Both the position numbers and the translations under genes were made by a program. A stretch of 64,000 bases of DNA from Sinonovacula constricta (Eukaryota; Mollusca; Bivalvia; Cardiida; Solecurtidae). This document shows positions 37,363-49,188 of the stretch, in pieces. How positions within the stretch are numbered: position 1 is the stretch's first letter; each line of letters starts with the position of its first letter. A model generated the notes under the pieces. It was given only the letters and a program-made list of their open reading frames with translations, was not told where the DNA came from and did no database searches. The stretch lies in assembly GCA_007844125.1 (NCBI GenBank), contig CM017563.1, positions 41,556,012 through 41,620,011 on the forward strand, written 5' to 3'.

Positions 37363-40300
37363 GTAAGAGTCAGCATGTGTTAAGAAGACTTTTGTTTGTT
37401 TAACGTCCCAACATCCATACTTCAGTTGTCTGGAAACGTTACCCACTTGAAGCAAATATAGTGCCCGTTTTCTCTGTGTAAAATATGTGGTCAACACTTG
37501 ACATGATGCCCAGTAACACTATCCTGACACCAAGACACTATCTAGTCGTGTAACTACCTGGAGCGTCGGCGATAGAGTGGGGGAATGAAACCTATAAACT
37601 GAGTTTTTTTTTACTTTGTAGCCGATATGTATGTACTATCCAAAACCCTTTGAAATATTGCAACTTTCATTTTGCAGTTGTTGTTTTTTATTTATATTTG
37701 TTAAGTTTCTCACTCCTGTATATTTTCTTTTACACATGCTTAATCACAAGTATAAAATGTTCAGACAGATTCACACAGGAAACAATGTGCAGTGTGCATA
37801 TTATTTTTTATTTGGTAATAAAGCAAAAATACTCCTTTTTAAATGCTGTTAACGTAAGTGATAACATACGGTTGAATTGAAGTGATATGTTCTTTTTTCA
37901 TCCACGTGTGCTTCTTAACATTTGATTGTGGTATTGATTCTGAAACTTCAGTTTCCCCGTTGGAAGCTTAAGGTTTATTAAATGTCCGTTTCACTCTAAA
38001 TAAGCATGCTGGCTTAAACTAACAGCATGTACACCATCATATGTTCACCGTAGAAATCATTTTTTGAAAAATCATTTAAAAAATTAGTCAACAATGTATC
38101 TTTTCGCTACATTTACCTGCACTGCTTTGTAAATGTAATGTTAATGAAGTAAACATGATCAAATTAAATAGCAATAAATATATGGTTCTACCTTTATTCA
38201 TAATGCAACAGAGTGTAATCTAGATAGTCTTACAAGTTTATATACATGCAACTTAATATTGAGGGTCCGCGGTTAAAATATTCGACTTGTAACATCCTGT
38301 GCCTTACAGGGTGGGTTCGAGTCTTGGTCGGGTCGAGTAATTTCATATAAGTGATAGTCCAGCTGGCTGCGGTGAGCCGTTGGTTCAACCCAGACATATG
38401 CTTGTCGTTTTTGATGCCAATAATTAGCTGGATGCCACCATTATGACCTGCTTTTTTCCAGTGCCATATAACAAAACACATAATATTGTTTTTGTGTTTT
38501 AGTCGATGAAACGAGCATTTGATGAGCACTACCCGTCACGTAAGTTTTTGAAATACCATGAAATATGATGCCAATAATTAGCTGGACGACACCAATATGT
38601 CATGCATTATCTCAGTTTCATGTAACAAAAATATTTCTTTATCCTTGTAAACTTCGACAACAAGTTGCTGTTCTTTTCGGATGTATCAAAGGGAAGATCC
38701 TATTACTTTGTAATCTAGTTACTTATTAAATAACATCTTTAATCTAACTCTTTATGTTTGATTGGCTCATAATGAGCTATCGCTATTTATACGTGCAATC
38801 TCGTGACATATCTATTCAACTCAAGTCGTTTTTTGCTTTAAAGAGTTATGTCGAAAATGGGTACTAAACACTTACATTATGTTTCTCATTTTACCCGCCG
38901 TGTTAGTTGATGTTCCTTTCAGATTTATCAAAGGGAAGATCCCTTTAATAATTAATTTCATTACTTATTAAATAACATCTTTAATCTAACTCTTTATATT
39001 TGATTGACTCCTAATGAGCTGTCATTATTTACGGGTATACGGGTAATCTCGTGTCATATATGCTCAACTCGTGTACTCAGTCGTTTTTTTCCTTTAAAGA
39101 GTTGTAGCAAAAATGAATACTAAGGGGTTAACAGGTTGACATCTATACTATAAACCTCTATTTGAAATAACATCTCATAACACTCACCCCTTTCAGCATA
39201 AAACACGTACATTTGGTCTCCCATGTTTACCTGGTGTGTTGTACACAATTCCAGGGCTTTTCTCTGGGACGAAGACGATATGTACGATGAAAACCAGGCA
39301 ACAAAACATCTTTAATGCCAATGGATTAGGTTCAAAAGAAGATTTGTTGTCACAAGGTAAAACATTCCTTTTCCGAAAGTCGCTTTATGTTAAAGCTTGT
39401 ATAGGGCTATGTAATCACAACGTTTCCCTATAATTAATTTTTTTTTTTTTGTTTTTTTTTTGTCGTTTTAAGGTAAGACTAAAGAGCTTTTTGGGGTTCA
39501 TAATTGTGAATATTATTGGACATTTTGGATCATTCCATGTTCGTAAATGAGAAATTTGAACAAAGCCATATGTAAAGCCGTTATAACGATGGCTGACACA
39601 AAGCTTTATCTTCTTTATTTAAAATGATTAGTTATTCGAAGATAACACTAGCAAACTGATTTGTAAAATGTACTAGATGTCAAAGTTCTTTGTCATGTTA
39701 AGTTTTCGACGGCACAACGGAGCCTTGGAAATTGTCCTGAGATATGTACAGAAGGCATCTTCTTTATTAGTGCTGTAGTACTTTTGCAACTGGCACAATG
39801 TTATATACATTTTTCAACATATCCTATGTTATAATTGTAATGATAATAACAGACAATAACTTAATGTTGAACTGCTTCGCCTGGCCCATTTTCTTCCCTT
39901 CAAACGGAAACCTTTGAAGTGATTTACAAGATGACCGAAACTATCAAAGCGTGAACGTTGGAAATGATAGAGCTTATTTATAATAAGTATATAAGAGTGT
40001 ATTTATATTCAAAAACAATTATCATGCCCCATTTGTAGCATGTTTTATTGGCAACATTATTCCCATTCGTTGTTATTATATCCCATGATTTAAGACTCCG
40101 TTTAAAAAATAACTGCAATTTATTTTGCCTGTAGTAGAAAATAATTTGTTTCACCTTGAAATACAAAGAGAGGCAACTTTAGAACAAAACTATAAAAGAT
40201 TCGTGATATATGTGTTACTGTAATAAACCAAAGTATTGAGTCTTCATAGATATTGTATTGCAAGTATGCGATTTGTTTTGATATTTTATCAAGCGGCATA

Positions 40301-40369
40301 ACTTTAAACCACAAATTTACAATAATAACAATAGCTTGACAAGACCTTAAATCTAAACATTCAGGCAAT

Positions 40370-40426
<57 letters not shown>

Positions 40427-41307
40427 CACCAACATTATTGTCATTATAGCGAGCGACGTACTGCTATTTTGGTGAAGAAATACTCCAGACAAATGTCTTA
40501 GTAAGAACCACCGGCCAACCGCTGGTCACATGCCCCCGTAAATGCATTCGACCCGACCGGGACTCGAACCCACATGGTGACACTCGCTCAGGGACATTAT
40601 AGAAGTAGTACTGTTAGAAATAGTTAATATCTCTTCAAAATAGCTTTCAACGATTTAAAATGTCCTCTCTCGGAACGTTTTAATATGAATTCTCCACCCA
40701 CACAAAAGGAAAATTAAACTACAAATGTCTCCTTGGGGATTTATGAACTTTTTCAATTTATCCACCATCTTCTATATTGTCAGTATTGCATTAAGTTGTC
40801 GAACGTCTAAAATATAGTTTTTGCAATCCATTAGGGTATTCTGTGCTTTGATTTTTTTTTTAATTTTGAAGTTAAACACTTTTGTAACAATTAGATAGCA
40901 ACGAAGCATTGAAATGGTCACAACAGCAGTCGACACCCTCACGGTTCATCTACCTAAACGGCAAAGTCTATGTTAAAGAAACAGGGTACTACTTTGTGCA
41001 CAGCCAGATCAAGTTGGGGCCTATTTTGTCTAGAGGAGCTGGAGAATGCGTTGCTAATCGAAATAGTACGTCAATAACATACTACCATAAGATTAAGCAC
41101 TTCTCGTACAGACAGCAGAAGGAAAAGGTTCTGATAGAAAACGTCCGGCAACACTGCATACGGAACTGTCAGGAATTCAACACGACCATGTCCACCGGCG
41201 CAATAATCAAACTTGAGGTACAAGATCATGTGTATGTCGTGACGTCACATCCGGGTCACGTAATGTCATGTGAGCATGACAACAGGTTTTCAGTATTTAA
41301 TATCTAG
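37123..41307 (+). CDS. TNF ligand superfamily protein, main exons (TNF-C)
   Basis: This encodes a type II membrane TNF ligand. Exons are 37123-37362, 38503-38539, 39255-39356 and 40895-41307, in phases 0, 1 and 1, the same plan as TNF-B. They encode 263 residues, or about 324 if all micro-exons and the 27724 start exon are joined. The first exon carries a membrane segment (GVIVVLLIVNMILLF and on), a basic stop (RGKRH) and a Cys-rich stalk (ICVPST, EECC). The TNF-homology domain shows VYVKETGYYFVHSQIKL, a C-x4-C pair in an RQHCIRNC loop, MSTGAIIKLEVQDHVYV and terminal NRFSVFNI. Its last exon is the closest visible relative of TNF-A. The frame is closed by a TAA just before the acceptor at 37123, so an upstream start exon is required. 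Confidence 0.85.
38262..38460 (+). mobile_element. tRNA-derived SINE in a TNF-C intron
   Basis: It has a B-box-like GGGTTCGAGTCTTGG followed by TCGGGTCGAGTAATTT, then a body GGCTGCGGTGAGCCGTTGGT, CAACCCAGACAT and AATTAGCTGGATGCCACC. An orthologous copy sits at the matching place in TNF-D. Confidence 0.65.
38503..38539 (+). CDS. TNF-C 37-nt exon
   Basis: The acceptor is ttgtgttttag and the donor gtaagttttt; phase 0 to 1, encoding SMKRAFDEHYPS. It equals TNF-B exon 2 in length and phase. Imperfect copies of a short sequence (gatgccaataattagctgga) lie on both sides, at about 38413 and 38566. Confidence 0.75.
38690..39122 (+). repeat. Tandem duplication, about 240 bp, in a TNF-C intron
   Basis: ATCAAAGGGAAGATCC, then ATTAAATAACATCTTTAATC, is found at about 38690 and again at 38928, each followed by similar sequence ending near TTTAAAGAGTT. 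It is intronic and no function is evident. Confidence 0.8.
39255..39356 (+). CDS. TNF-C exon before the terminal exon
   Basis: The acceptor is cacaattccag and the donor gtaaaaca. The exon is 102 nt, phase 1 to 1. It corresponds to TNF-B exon 3, but the first-strand AHL motif is not obvious; it reads RLFSGTKTICTMKTRQQNIF and so on. Identification rests on position, phase and flanking sites. Confidence 0.65.
40373..40425. repeat. (AT)n microsatellite
   Basis: About 26 uninterrupted AT dinucleotides lie at the tail of the minus-strand SINE. Confidence 0.95.
40440..40605 (-). mobile_element. tRNA-derived SINE, minus strand, with (AT)n tail
   Basis: Read on the minus strand it has GTGGGTTCGAGTCCCGGTCGG (B-box region), then CGAATGCATTT, then CCGGTGGTTCTTACTAAGAC. 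The 3' side runs into the dinucleotide tract at 40373-40425. Confidence 0.65.
40895..41307 (+). CDS. TNF-C terminal TNF-homology exon
   Basis: The acceptor is tttgtaacaattag; it is entered in phase 1 and ends at TAG 41305-41307. It carries the core TGYYFVHSQ strand, a Cys pair and the terminal FSVF strand of a TNF ligand. It is homologous along its length to TNF-A and is uninterrupted. Confidence 0.9.
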
Positions 41308-41314
41308 TCATTTA

Positions 41315-41320
41315 AATAAA
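41315..41320 (+). terminator. Polyadenylation signal of TNF-C
   Basis: The AATAAA begins 8 bases after the stop codon, in the same relative position as the signal of TNF-A. This implies a very short 3' untranslated region. Confidence 0.5.
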
Positions 41321-42149
41321 ACGCAAGTGCTATAAAACTGTTTGTAAAATCCGCCCATGTCGAAGTGGTATTATTTTTAGCGAAGACATTTTTATTATGT
41401 TGGTGCGTTTTATTGACGTTCAAGCCTCCGGAACAAAGTAGGAAAAATATTTACTTAATTTAAAAAATGGAGACATTGTACCGCTTTTTCAAAAAGTGGT
41501 CTAGTGTTTTTAAAATAGATTTCTGTGCAGCAGTTTTTATTATGAATTAAATTTTGTAATGACAAGTGGCGTGTTACGTTTCACATTTCACTTAGATGTT
41601 TAGGTGTTTGTTTAGATTTTGCTTAAGCTGAACTTCTTTGAGGTCACACTAGGATTTATTCACCTACATTCGTACATATGGAACAATTTAGTTTCAAATT
41701 CTGACTTAAATTTGGCGATAAATAACAATATTAGTAAAACATCGTTGACTGAACTGTATTTATACTTTGGCGATTTTTCTCGTAACGGCTATGTACAGAG
41801 GTTATATACATACAGTTGATGAAGTTTAGCTTTTATAGATTGCAGTTCGACTGGTATATGTTATAGTTTCTGCTTTAATAGCTAGCCAATGTCGCCTATA
41901 CTTTTCACTTTTGACACTTTTGGCATATGATGTCATGACATTATATGCCTTATTTAAATTGATCTTATTATATATTACCGCTTGTGCTGTTTTATTTGCT
42001 CTTTTAATATATCAGCGCTTGGGCTGTTTTATTTCAAACTAATCTCTCATTTGGCATTTTTATTTTTACGTTGCTGAGGCTCTTATCTACTGTACATGCT
42101 GTACATCTATTGATAGTTGATTTTATTACTAGTTATTATGTATGTATAG

Positions 42150-42490
42150 AAGTTCATTTTATGTGTTTTAACTCCCGATGCAGGTGCCTTCTGTTAGTTA
42201 TTTCACTTGGACGGGATATTGCTATTTACACTGTTTGTTTGACAGAAAAACCCTCAGGAAGTGCGAAGTTGGAGCGCTCCACACACCAGGTTTAAGCACC
42301 ACAGTCGGCCCTTATGCCGATTGACCGTTCCAAGGCGGTAACTGATGTTTTTTTTCTTTCTATGTGTTATGTCTCCTCTCTGTGTTTTTGTCACATTTAC
42401 ATTTACCTTGTTTGCCTTTGTCTACTGGTAGATAAAATTTAAATATCTGGGGAAATTTTGATAGGACCTTTTCTTATTTACCTATCGGTT
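42150..42490 (+). repeat. Dispersed repeat, plus copy
   Basis: From TTTTAACTCCCGATGCAG through ACGGGATATTGC, CAGGAAGTGCGAAGTTGGAG, CCGTTCCAAGGCGGTAACTG to TTTGATAGGACCTTTTCTTA. It matches the minus-strand copy at 57270-57600 along its length. The family is unnamed to me. Confidence 0.7.
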
Positions 42491-44107
42491 AAAACACATG
42501 CATATTCATAACTTCATCTGCACGTTCTATCTTTTCTTTCGTCTGTAATAAACAACGCAAATGTGATGATTCAAGCTTTGTGTCCCCTGTCTTTCCCTGT
42601 CAAAAATTGGTACTCCGTTTGCCTTCTATTATGGGTATACATTTTGATATTGAAATTTACACTCCATTTATGACAACAGTTAAGCATTGTCTGTATTTTT
42701 GCTTTTGGTCCGTTACTGTTATCCGCGAACATGAGAAGAAAAACATGGATATCACCCATCAGAGCTTGGTGGAGATTATTTATTTCTTGTATTTGATCTT
42801 TCCTAAAATATGCAAGAGTCTCTCAGCATTTAGATTCTGTCATTTACATGCGTCAGTATGGGAAAGAATATAGTCTTATAATGGCATTATGATGTTGATT
42901 TGTGTGTCACTATTATACATTTTACCTGTTATAGTTTTCTTAGTCCCAGATTGTGATGTATCGTTACGTATTTAATCTATACACATATATGTCAAATACG
43001 AAAACCATTTTTATGATTGTGTGCATTTTTAAAGCAATAACAGTTATTCAAGTTTATATTTTAATAATCGACATGAGTAAGAGTTTGTTTTAAAATTGGT
43101 TATTGAATTACAAATATTAAGTGTATACTTCAAAAATCGACTTTTGTAAGCCTTTGTTTAAAAATTGTTGGTAACTTCCTGAATTTCCTTAAAGTTTAAA
43201 CAATCGGTTAACACGCAACAAATTAAACGTTTCATTACAACATCCTTTTACGTACTACAAACCATAAAGAATTTATTGTTTTGAATAATGTTCTTTTATT
43301 GAATTTAGTGTTTTGTTGACAATCTTAATGCATCATTTTTCTTTGGTTCACGATCATGAAGCAGGGAAATCCCTATACAATTATGGTTTATATTATAAAA
43401 TTTTCCTTAAAGTTAAGGATACTTTCAACAAATGTAACCTATTTCTTACATGTATCTTCTAGTTTAAATCCCTTTATTCCCATTTTTCATTCTCTGTTGT
43501 ATAGTTTTGTGTGATTTTAAATCGTAGTGTGTGTTGTTGTTTTTGTGTGGTATTTTTTTTATTTTGTTGCATAGTTTGAATTATATAACAATCATGAAGT
43601 ATAACTGTACTTCTATGGTAGAATAACAATCATAAATGCATAGACCATGTTACTATGATTAATGCCTAACGTTATGTCACTTTATAAGTCGTAATATCGC
43701 ACTATCGTTTCTGTAGATGCTGTCCTATCTATTGATTAGGAGGACGTGGGTGTAACCTTCATTCTTTATTTCTGGTACGAAAAGTGTTGTTGAGATTTAC
43801 ATGAACTGTAAACTATACATATGCATATTGATATAATCGTGTAACATAATATGGCTAATTACCAATATATGCATGATAATGTTTTAAACAAGCATCTCTG
43901 TAAAAATCGGTTTATATAACACGTGTGATAAAGATGAGTTTATCAACCTATATTCGCGCACCTGCTCTAAGTCGGGTTACTATTTTGACGACACGATCAG
44001 GAATTTTTACGTAAACGAAACTCATTTATCGGTTTAGTATGCTTGTGATCATCCGAACGTGTCCATAATATAAGAGTAGTAAAAGAGGCCATTACAAAGT
44101 GGGATGA

Positions 44108-44185
44108 GCGAGGTCTCGATCTCTATCCTGCAGGATTGAAAATTTAAGTAGCGGCGTCTTAACCGACTGAGCTAATCGGACAGTT
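44108..44185 (-). mobile_element. tRNA-like sequence, probably a SINE head
   Basis: On the minus strand GTCCGATTAGCTCAGTCGGT is an A-box and D-arm, and GAGATCGAGACCTCG is a B-box and T-arm-like stretch. The anticodon arm does not fold as a normal tRNA, so this looks like a tRNA-derived element rather than a functional gene. Confidence 0.4.
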
Positions 44186-45399
44186 CATCCCGACCTTCTG
44201 AAGTTCTATTTAACAATTATTTGTAAACAGACAAAATATATAAACGCTTTATTAATCAAAATGTTCACATTTACAATTTAAAAACTTGCAACAATCTTAA
44301 ACAAAATGTAATACAGGTACCTGATATACTGTTAAGGAATAGTAATAAAATCAATAAAAATACGAAATTGTAGTCTGCAACAATGAAAGCAACTGTCAAA
44401 ATGTCAGATTACGTGAGTCCCTGTTGTTTTGGTGTTATTTGGTGTGAATTGAAAGAATTCCATGAAGAATCGTGTGAAAAGCTAAGCAGTGTTGTAGAGA
44501 TGGGCTACGAGGATTTAGGGGCAAACTTTGTCTTTAATCCTAACATTTTTGAGAAGGAAATTAATCTTGAATCTGTGACTGTCTGAGGACAGACCCTGAT
44601 GATCAAATGTCGTTACATGATAAACATTTAAATGGTTTAGATAGAGCTCAATCTTGAGTTAGTTGATTGCACAGATCAGGACAAATGTGCTAATAAATGA
44701 CAGTTTCTAGACATAAACATGAACACCAACACACCACGTCCCATCCCAACATATCTCCGAATTTCGCAAGTCACCCTGTCAGAAACACAACTATCTCCGC
44801 ACTTTTATGGCGCTATATTCAATGTTCAGAATTTTAATGTCATCAACAAACAAAATCTATAAGCGAGCTGTTTGTTACAACCACAAACACACACAAACAT
44901 CGAATGTAATTTGCGTTTCTTCATGCGTTTTCAAATTTAATGTTACTCGTCCTTGACATTACACACTGCATGTACAACTTTACACGAGGGTGGGACTTTT
45001 GTTGTTGTTATTTTCCAACAATAATTTGTAATTATCGTTATCAATAAAATTACAACCTTATGTATAGTGCAAACAAAATAAAAGAAATTACATGTGTATT
45101 GTCTTATTTTTAATTGCAAAATAGAACTATTTCTTACAGTCGAATTATTCTATGCACGCGCATGAATTTCGTGTATTGCATTGAAATGTGAGATCATGTA
45201 GGGGAGAAACAGTAGTGGTAAATTTAAATGTTTCCCTTTTTAATCCATTTGTCAAAAAATGTTGATGGTGGCAGAGCCTCATGCTGTCTGATTTTCTTAG
45301 CTTCACATGATAACATTTATCTATATCAACACTAACCTGGTATTCTCTATTTATCACATTGGGGAATTAACAGTAAATTGGTATATACATGTTAACCTT

Positions 45400-45665
45400 C
45401 TTTACTATACTGGCAAATCAACATTAGTATAGTCATGTAATCAAATTGTATCTTTTTGGCGAATACAAATACATAGGTATATTAGGTATATTAATGTTAT
45501 CATATTTTATCTTATTGGCGAATTACAAATACGTAGGTATATTAATGCTAGCAAGGAGTATCATACTGGCGAATTAACAATACGTGGGTATATTAATGCT
45601 ATCATGTTGCATAATACTGGCGAATTAACAATACATTGATATATTATTGTTATCCTGTTGCATTA
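45400..45665 (+). repeat. Minisatellite, about 51-58 bp unit, five copies
   Basis: Units of the form TGGCGAATTAACAATACG, then GTATATTAATGCTATCATG, repeat about five times with small length changes. One unit has an extra AGGTATATT. Confidence 0.8.
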
Positions 45666-47144
45666 TATTGACATGATTTATCTACAAATGTCAGATGCAT
45701 AACATGGCCCGTGCTTATGTTGTTTTTATGTTGTTGTCACATCATTTTGTTGAATGTAATTAGACACAGCAATAAAACAATCTTACCCTGTCTTATACTT
45801 AATGTGTTTTAGGGCCTTACATCAAAAGCGTGTCGATTTGGAATATTTCAATGAATATGTACTGTATTAAAATATTAATATTATTGTAACAGTTAATGTA
45901 TCACTTTTATGAGTAATACAATACAAAGGATATTAATTGCACATGTTCAATCCGAATTACCCAAAACTAATAAAACATTTTATTTATTTTTGCAAACAGT
46001 TATAGTTATATTAAAAGGGTATAAAAAGTCTCATAGTCATGAAATTATGTCTTTCATGATCAATCCTGAGCTTGAAAACATATAATCAGTCATATCAGCG
46101 CACACGGTTTTCTTTTAAATGTGTTCTCCTAAATACCCTTAGATTTAATGAAAAAAAATAGAAGCAAATCAGTTTTTAGTAATCTTAATGGCATTTTGAA
46201 CAAGATACATTAAAACAAACTAAAACGTAATAATTGGTTATAGCATATAATTTAAATTAAAGGCTGTCGTCCATCGTCTGCAATCTGTTTTACGATCAGG
46301 CTTAGTTTATGATAAACTATGACATATAAATGGCTTTCGGTATTCCACAATGTTTATACAATCGATCTTTAAAAGCACAGTGTATGCCGTCTGTTTTACA
46401 GTCTAAAACGAAAGAGCAAGCGGATGTCAGGTATGCAAGGCGACATCCAAATAATAGCTGATCTAGGAATTTGTAGTTTTGAAAGAGTGGTTCTTTATGG
46501 TAGGTTTTGTAACATCGAGGCAAGTTATGTTTTATTGTAATATTGTTGATTTCTATTATCTATTTTTTCTATTATCCAAATTTCAATACAACATAACTCT
46601 ATATATCTAATACCAAACACGTTTTGATGCTTTCTCGGACGCTGCTTTGTGAACAAGCTGTCAACGAAACTAACCGTTTACGAAATGCTCTCGCAAGTCA
46701 TTGAAGGTAGAAGGTGGAGCTTCCAAATGCACAATTGCATATTGAAAGTTAAAATAGATGGTGTAGTATTATTATTTCAGAATGTACTTATACCATAAAA
46801 TAGCCACGCCAATCTGAGCATGAAAGGCATATTAAGCTATATCTGAACATAAATTGCCTTTAAATTTGTAGCGATCCGTACTTAACAGACTAGCTGCTGT
46901 TAAGTAGAATAAAGAACCACAAAATAAATATATCGCTGAATTGTGACAGAAAAACTCGTTAAAAATCTAATTTAAATTTTATCTGCATCTGCTAATCTGG
47001 TTATTAATGCTATTGCTTGCTTTTCCCTAACAAAAGAATATTTATATCAGTTTATGGTAAGAATAGTAAGCAATTGATAAAATGTTTACTTTTTATAATA
47101 ATTAGAACGGAACAGGCAGCAGTTAATATTGACGAGATACATAA

Positions 47145-48315
47145 CGAGTTAGTAGCAGTGACCGTAGTAGTTGTGCTGCTAGTATTAGTCGTAGTACTCG
47201 ATGTGGTTGTACTGTCCGTGGTAGTTGTGTTGCTAGTAGCCGTCGGTGTACTCCGATTGTAGTAGTGTCCGTGGTAGTTATGCTGCTAGTAGCGGTACTG
47301 GTAATTTAAATGATAGTAGAGGTCGTGGTACTGGGTGTGGTGTTAGTGTTGCTGCTTGTAGCGGTCGTAGTAGTGGGGAGCTGCTTACGTCTATGATAAT
47401 AGTGGTGCTAGAAGTGTTCCTGGTAATGGTTGTGCTTGTAGTGCTCGTGGTATTGGTTATATTTGTTTTGTAGGGATTGTGCTGGGACATGCAGTGGCTG
47501 TGGTGTTTGTAGTGGTCCATTTATATGTGGTGCTTCTAGTGGTTGTGGTAATGGTCCCTGTTGTACTAGTACTGGTCGTGGCTGTAGATGTAGTCGTGGA
47601 AGCTGATGTGCTAGTAGGTAGCTAGAAGGTGGTGGTAATGATGCTAAAGGTTATGGTAGTCGTACTTGTGACTGTCTTTTTGCACTGATGATGCTTTTAG
47701 TGATCGGGGAGTGGTGGTGCAAGTAGTGGTAATGGTAGTGTGCATGCTTATGTTCGTGTCCCTAATTACCGTTTTTGTTCTGGACTTCTTGTACTGATGT
47801 TGTCCGTAGAGGTAGATGTAGTGGTGGTAGAAGCTGTGGTTGTGGTTTTTATTGGTCTAAGAAGTGGTCGTGGTTCTTATCATGATATTATCTTTGTGGT
47901 ACTGGTTGTGCAAGTAACGACCGTGATAGTTGTGGGTATTGTAGTGATAATATTGATGCATATATTATATTCATAAATGTATGTAAGTATTAATGTCGTG
48001 CTGATTGCATTGGTGGTTCTAGTGGCGGCTTTATTGGCTTATGGTACTGGTGGTTGCAGTAGTTACCGGGGTGCTGGTGGTTTCAGTAATTGTCTTGGTA
48101 ATTATGGTGCTAGTAATTGTCGTGGTACTTATGGTGGTAGTAGTTGTCACTGTACTGGTAGCGCTATTGGCGGTTGGGATCCTGGTGGTACTTGAGTTTA
48201 ATATTGTGTTTGCCTTAATAAATGGTCGTGCTACTGGTGGTGGAATAAGTAATCGTGCTACTGGTAGTGGACGTAGTGCTTGTGGAAGTGATGGTGCTAA
48301 TAGTAGTTGTTAACT
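47145..48315 (+). repeat. G/T-rich degenerate triplet tract, 1.2 kb
   Basis: Degenerate GGT, GTA, GTT and GCT triplets run for over a kilobase with few A or C runs, giving strand-asymmetric composition. Val-, Leu- or Gly-rich open frames are by-products. A short similar patch lies at 19905-20110. Confidence 0.85.
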
Positions 48316-49125
48316 GTTGGTGGACTTTTTGATTGTAGTGCTTGTCCGAAACAGCTGGGATGTACGATTTGGCATATCCTAAACATTTAAATAAGGCTAC
48401 ACCGGAAACCAGAACGATTCTTTGTATCACTTCTTCTAATTATGAAACCTATATTCCGGAGTTGCCCTGATATCTCCGAGTTTTTTTCTAATGTACTCTC
48501 AATGTGGTTTCATGTGAATGAGTAAACCTCATTGATACATAAAGACGGCGCAGATTTTTTGAGCGCAGATTGCTCAACTTTCCTATAACTGACCATCCGT
48601 AATGTCTTCCGGATTACAATTAATATTAACCGTTTCTTTTTTACCTTTTAGATGATAAATCAAGAACAAAATACTGTCATAATTTTGTGCAGGTACACAA
48701 TCCAAACATCAAGGTGTAGGTTTGCAAGGGAGGATAACCGTCTTACTGACACATAACCTTCTTTCGCAGAGGCCCTTTTTGTTATATAATTCATTGGTCT
48801 TTCTCAGGAAATGTTGTTTTTGAGTTCTCAAAGAAACGACTATTGGTATTACTATTACAAATCATGTCGTAGTCAACATATACATTAACATTGATTAGAT
48901 ATTAACGAAACATCCGTTTTACTTGCTTCCAAAGTTTTGATATTTACTAGCAAAGAACAAAATCATTTAGTGTAGTGTAACCAAATTTAATAATAGATTG
49001 TTGCAAACCCACAATTTTAATTATCTGTATGTAGTACAAACAGTCTTAACAAAACCTCACTTCCTAGCGGTAGTTTATAATATTTAAATATTGCCGATTT
49101 ATAAAAAGTTATGGTAAAGAGAATA

Positions 49126-49188
49126 ATGGCGGACTGGAAAAGTTCAGTCAGAGAGGACGATACAGACCTAGAGATAATTTTTTATTAG
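49126..49188 (+). other. Possible relic of a TNF-D start exon
   Basis: A short ATG frame (MADWKSSVREDDTDLE, then II) resembles the acidic candidate start exon at 27724 in composition and in ending at GAG. The donor position reads ataatt rather than gtaatc. The similarity is weak, and this is a guess that depends on the 27724 exon being real. Confidence 0.15.

Larger units (their letters stand above)
41321..49125. other. Intergenic region, TNF-C to TNF-D
   Basis: No gene is recognisable. It holds the dispersed repeat at 42150, the tRNA-like element at 44108, the minisatellite at 45400 and the G/T-rich tract at 47145. Plus frames at 42580-42873 and 44383-44586 lack recognisable motifs. Confidence 0.55.

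Noticed and set aside
44108..44185. Functional tRNA gene on the minus strand
   Set aside because: The promoter boxes are good but the cloverleaf is incomplete.
47017..48430. Hydrophobic Val/Leu-rich and Gly-rich frames
   Set aside because: They come from the G/T-rich tract in several overlapping frames; the Val-rich runs are compositional and not true membrane segments.
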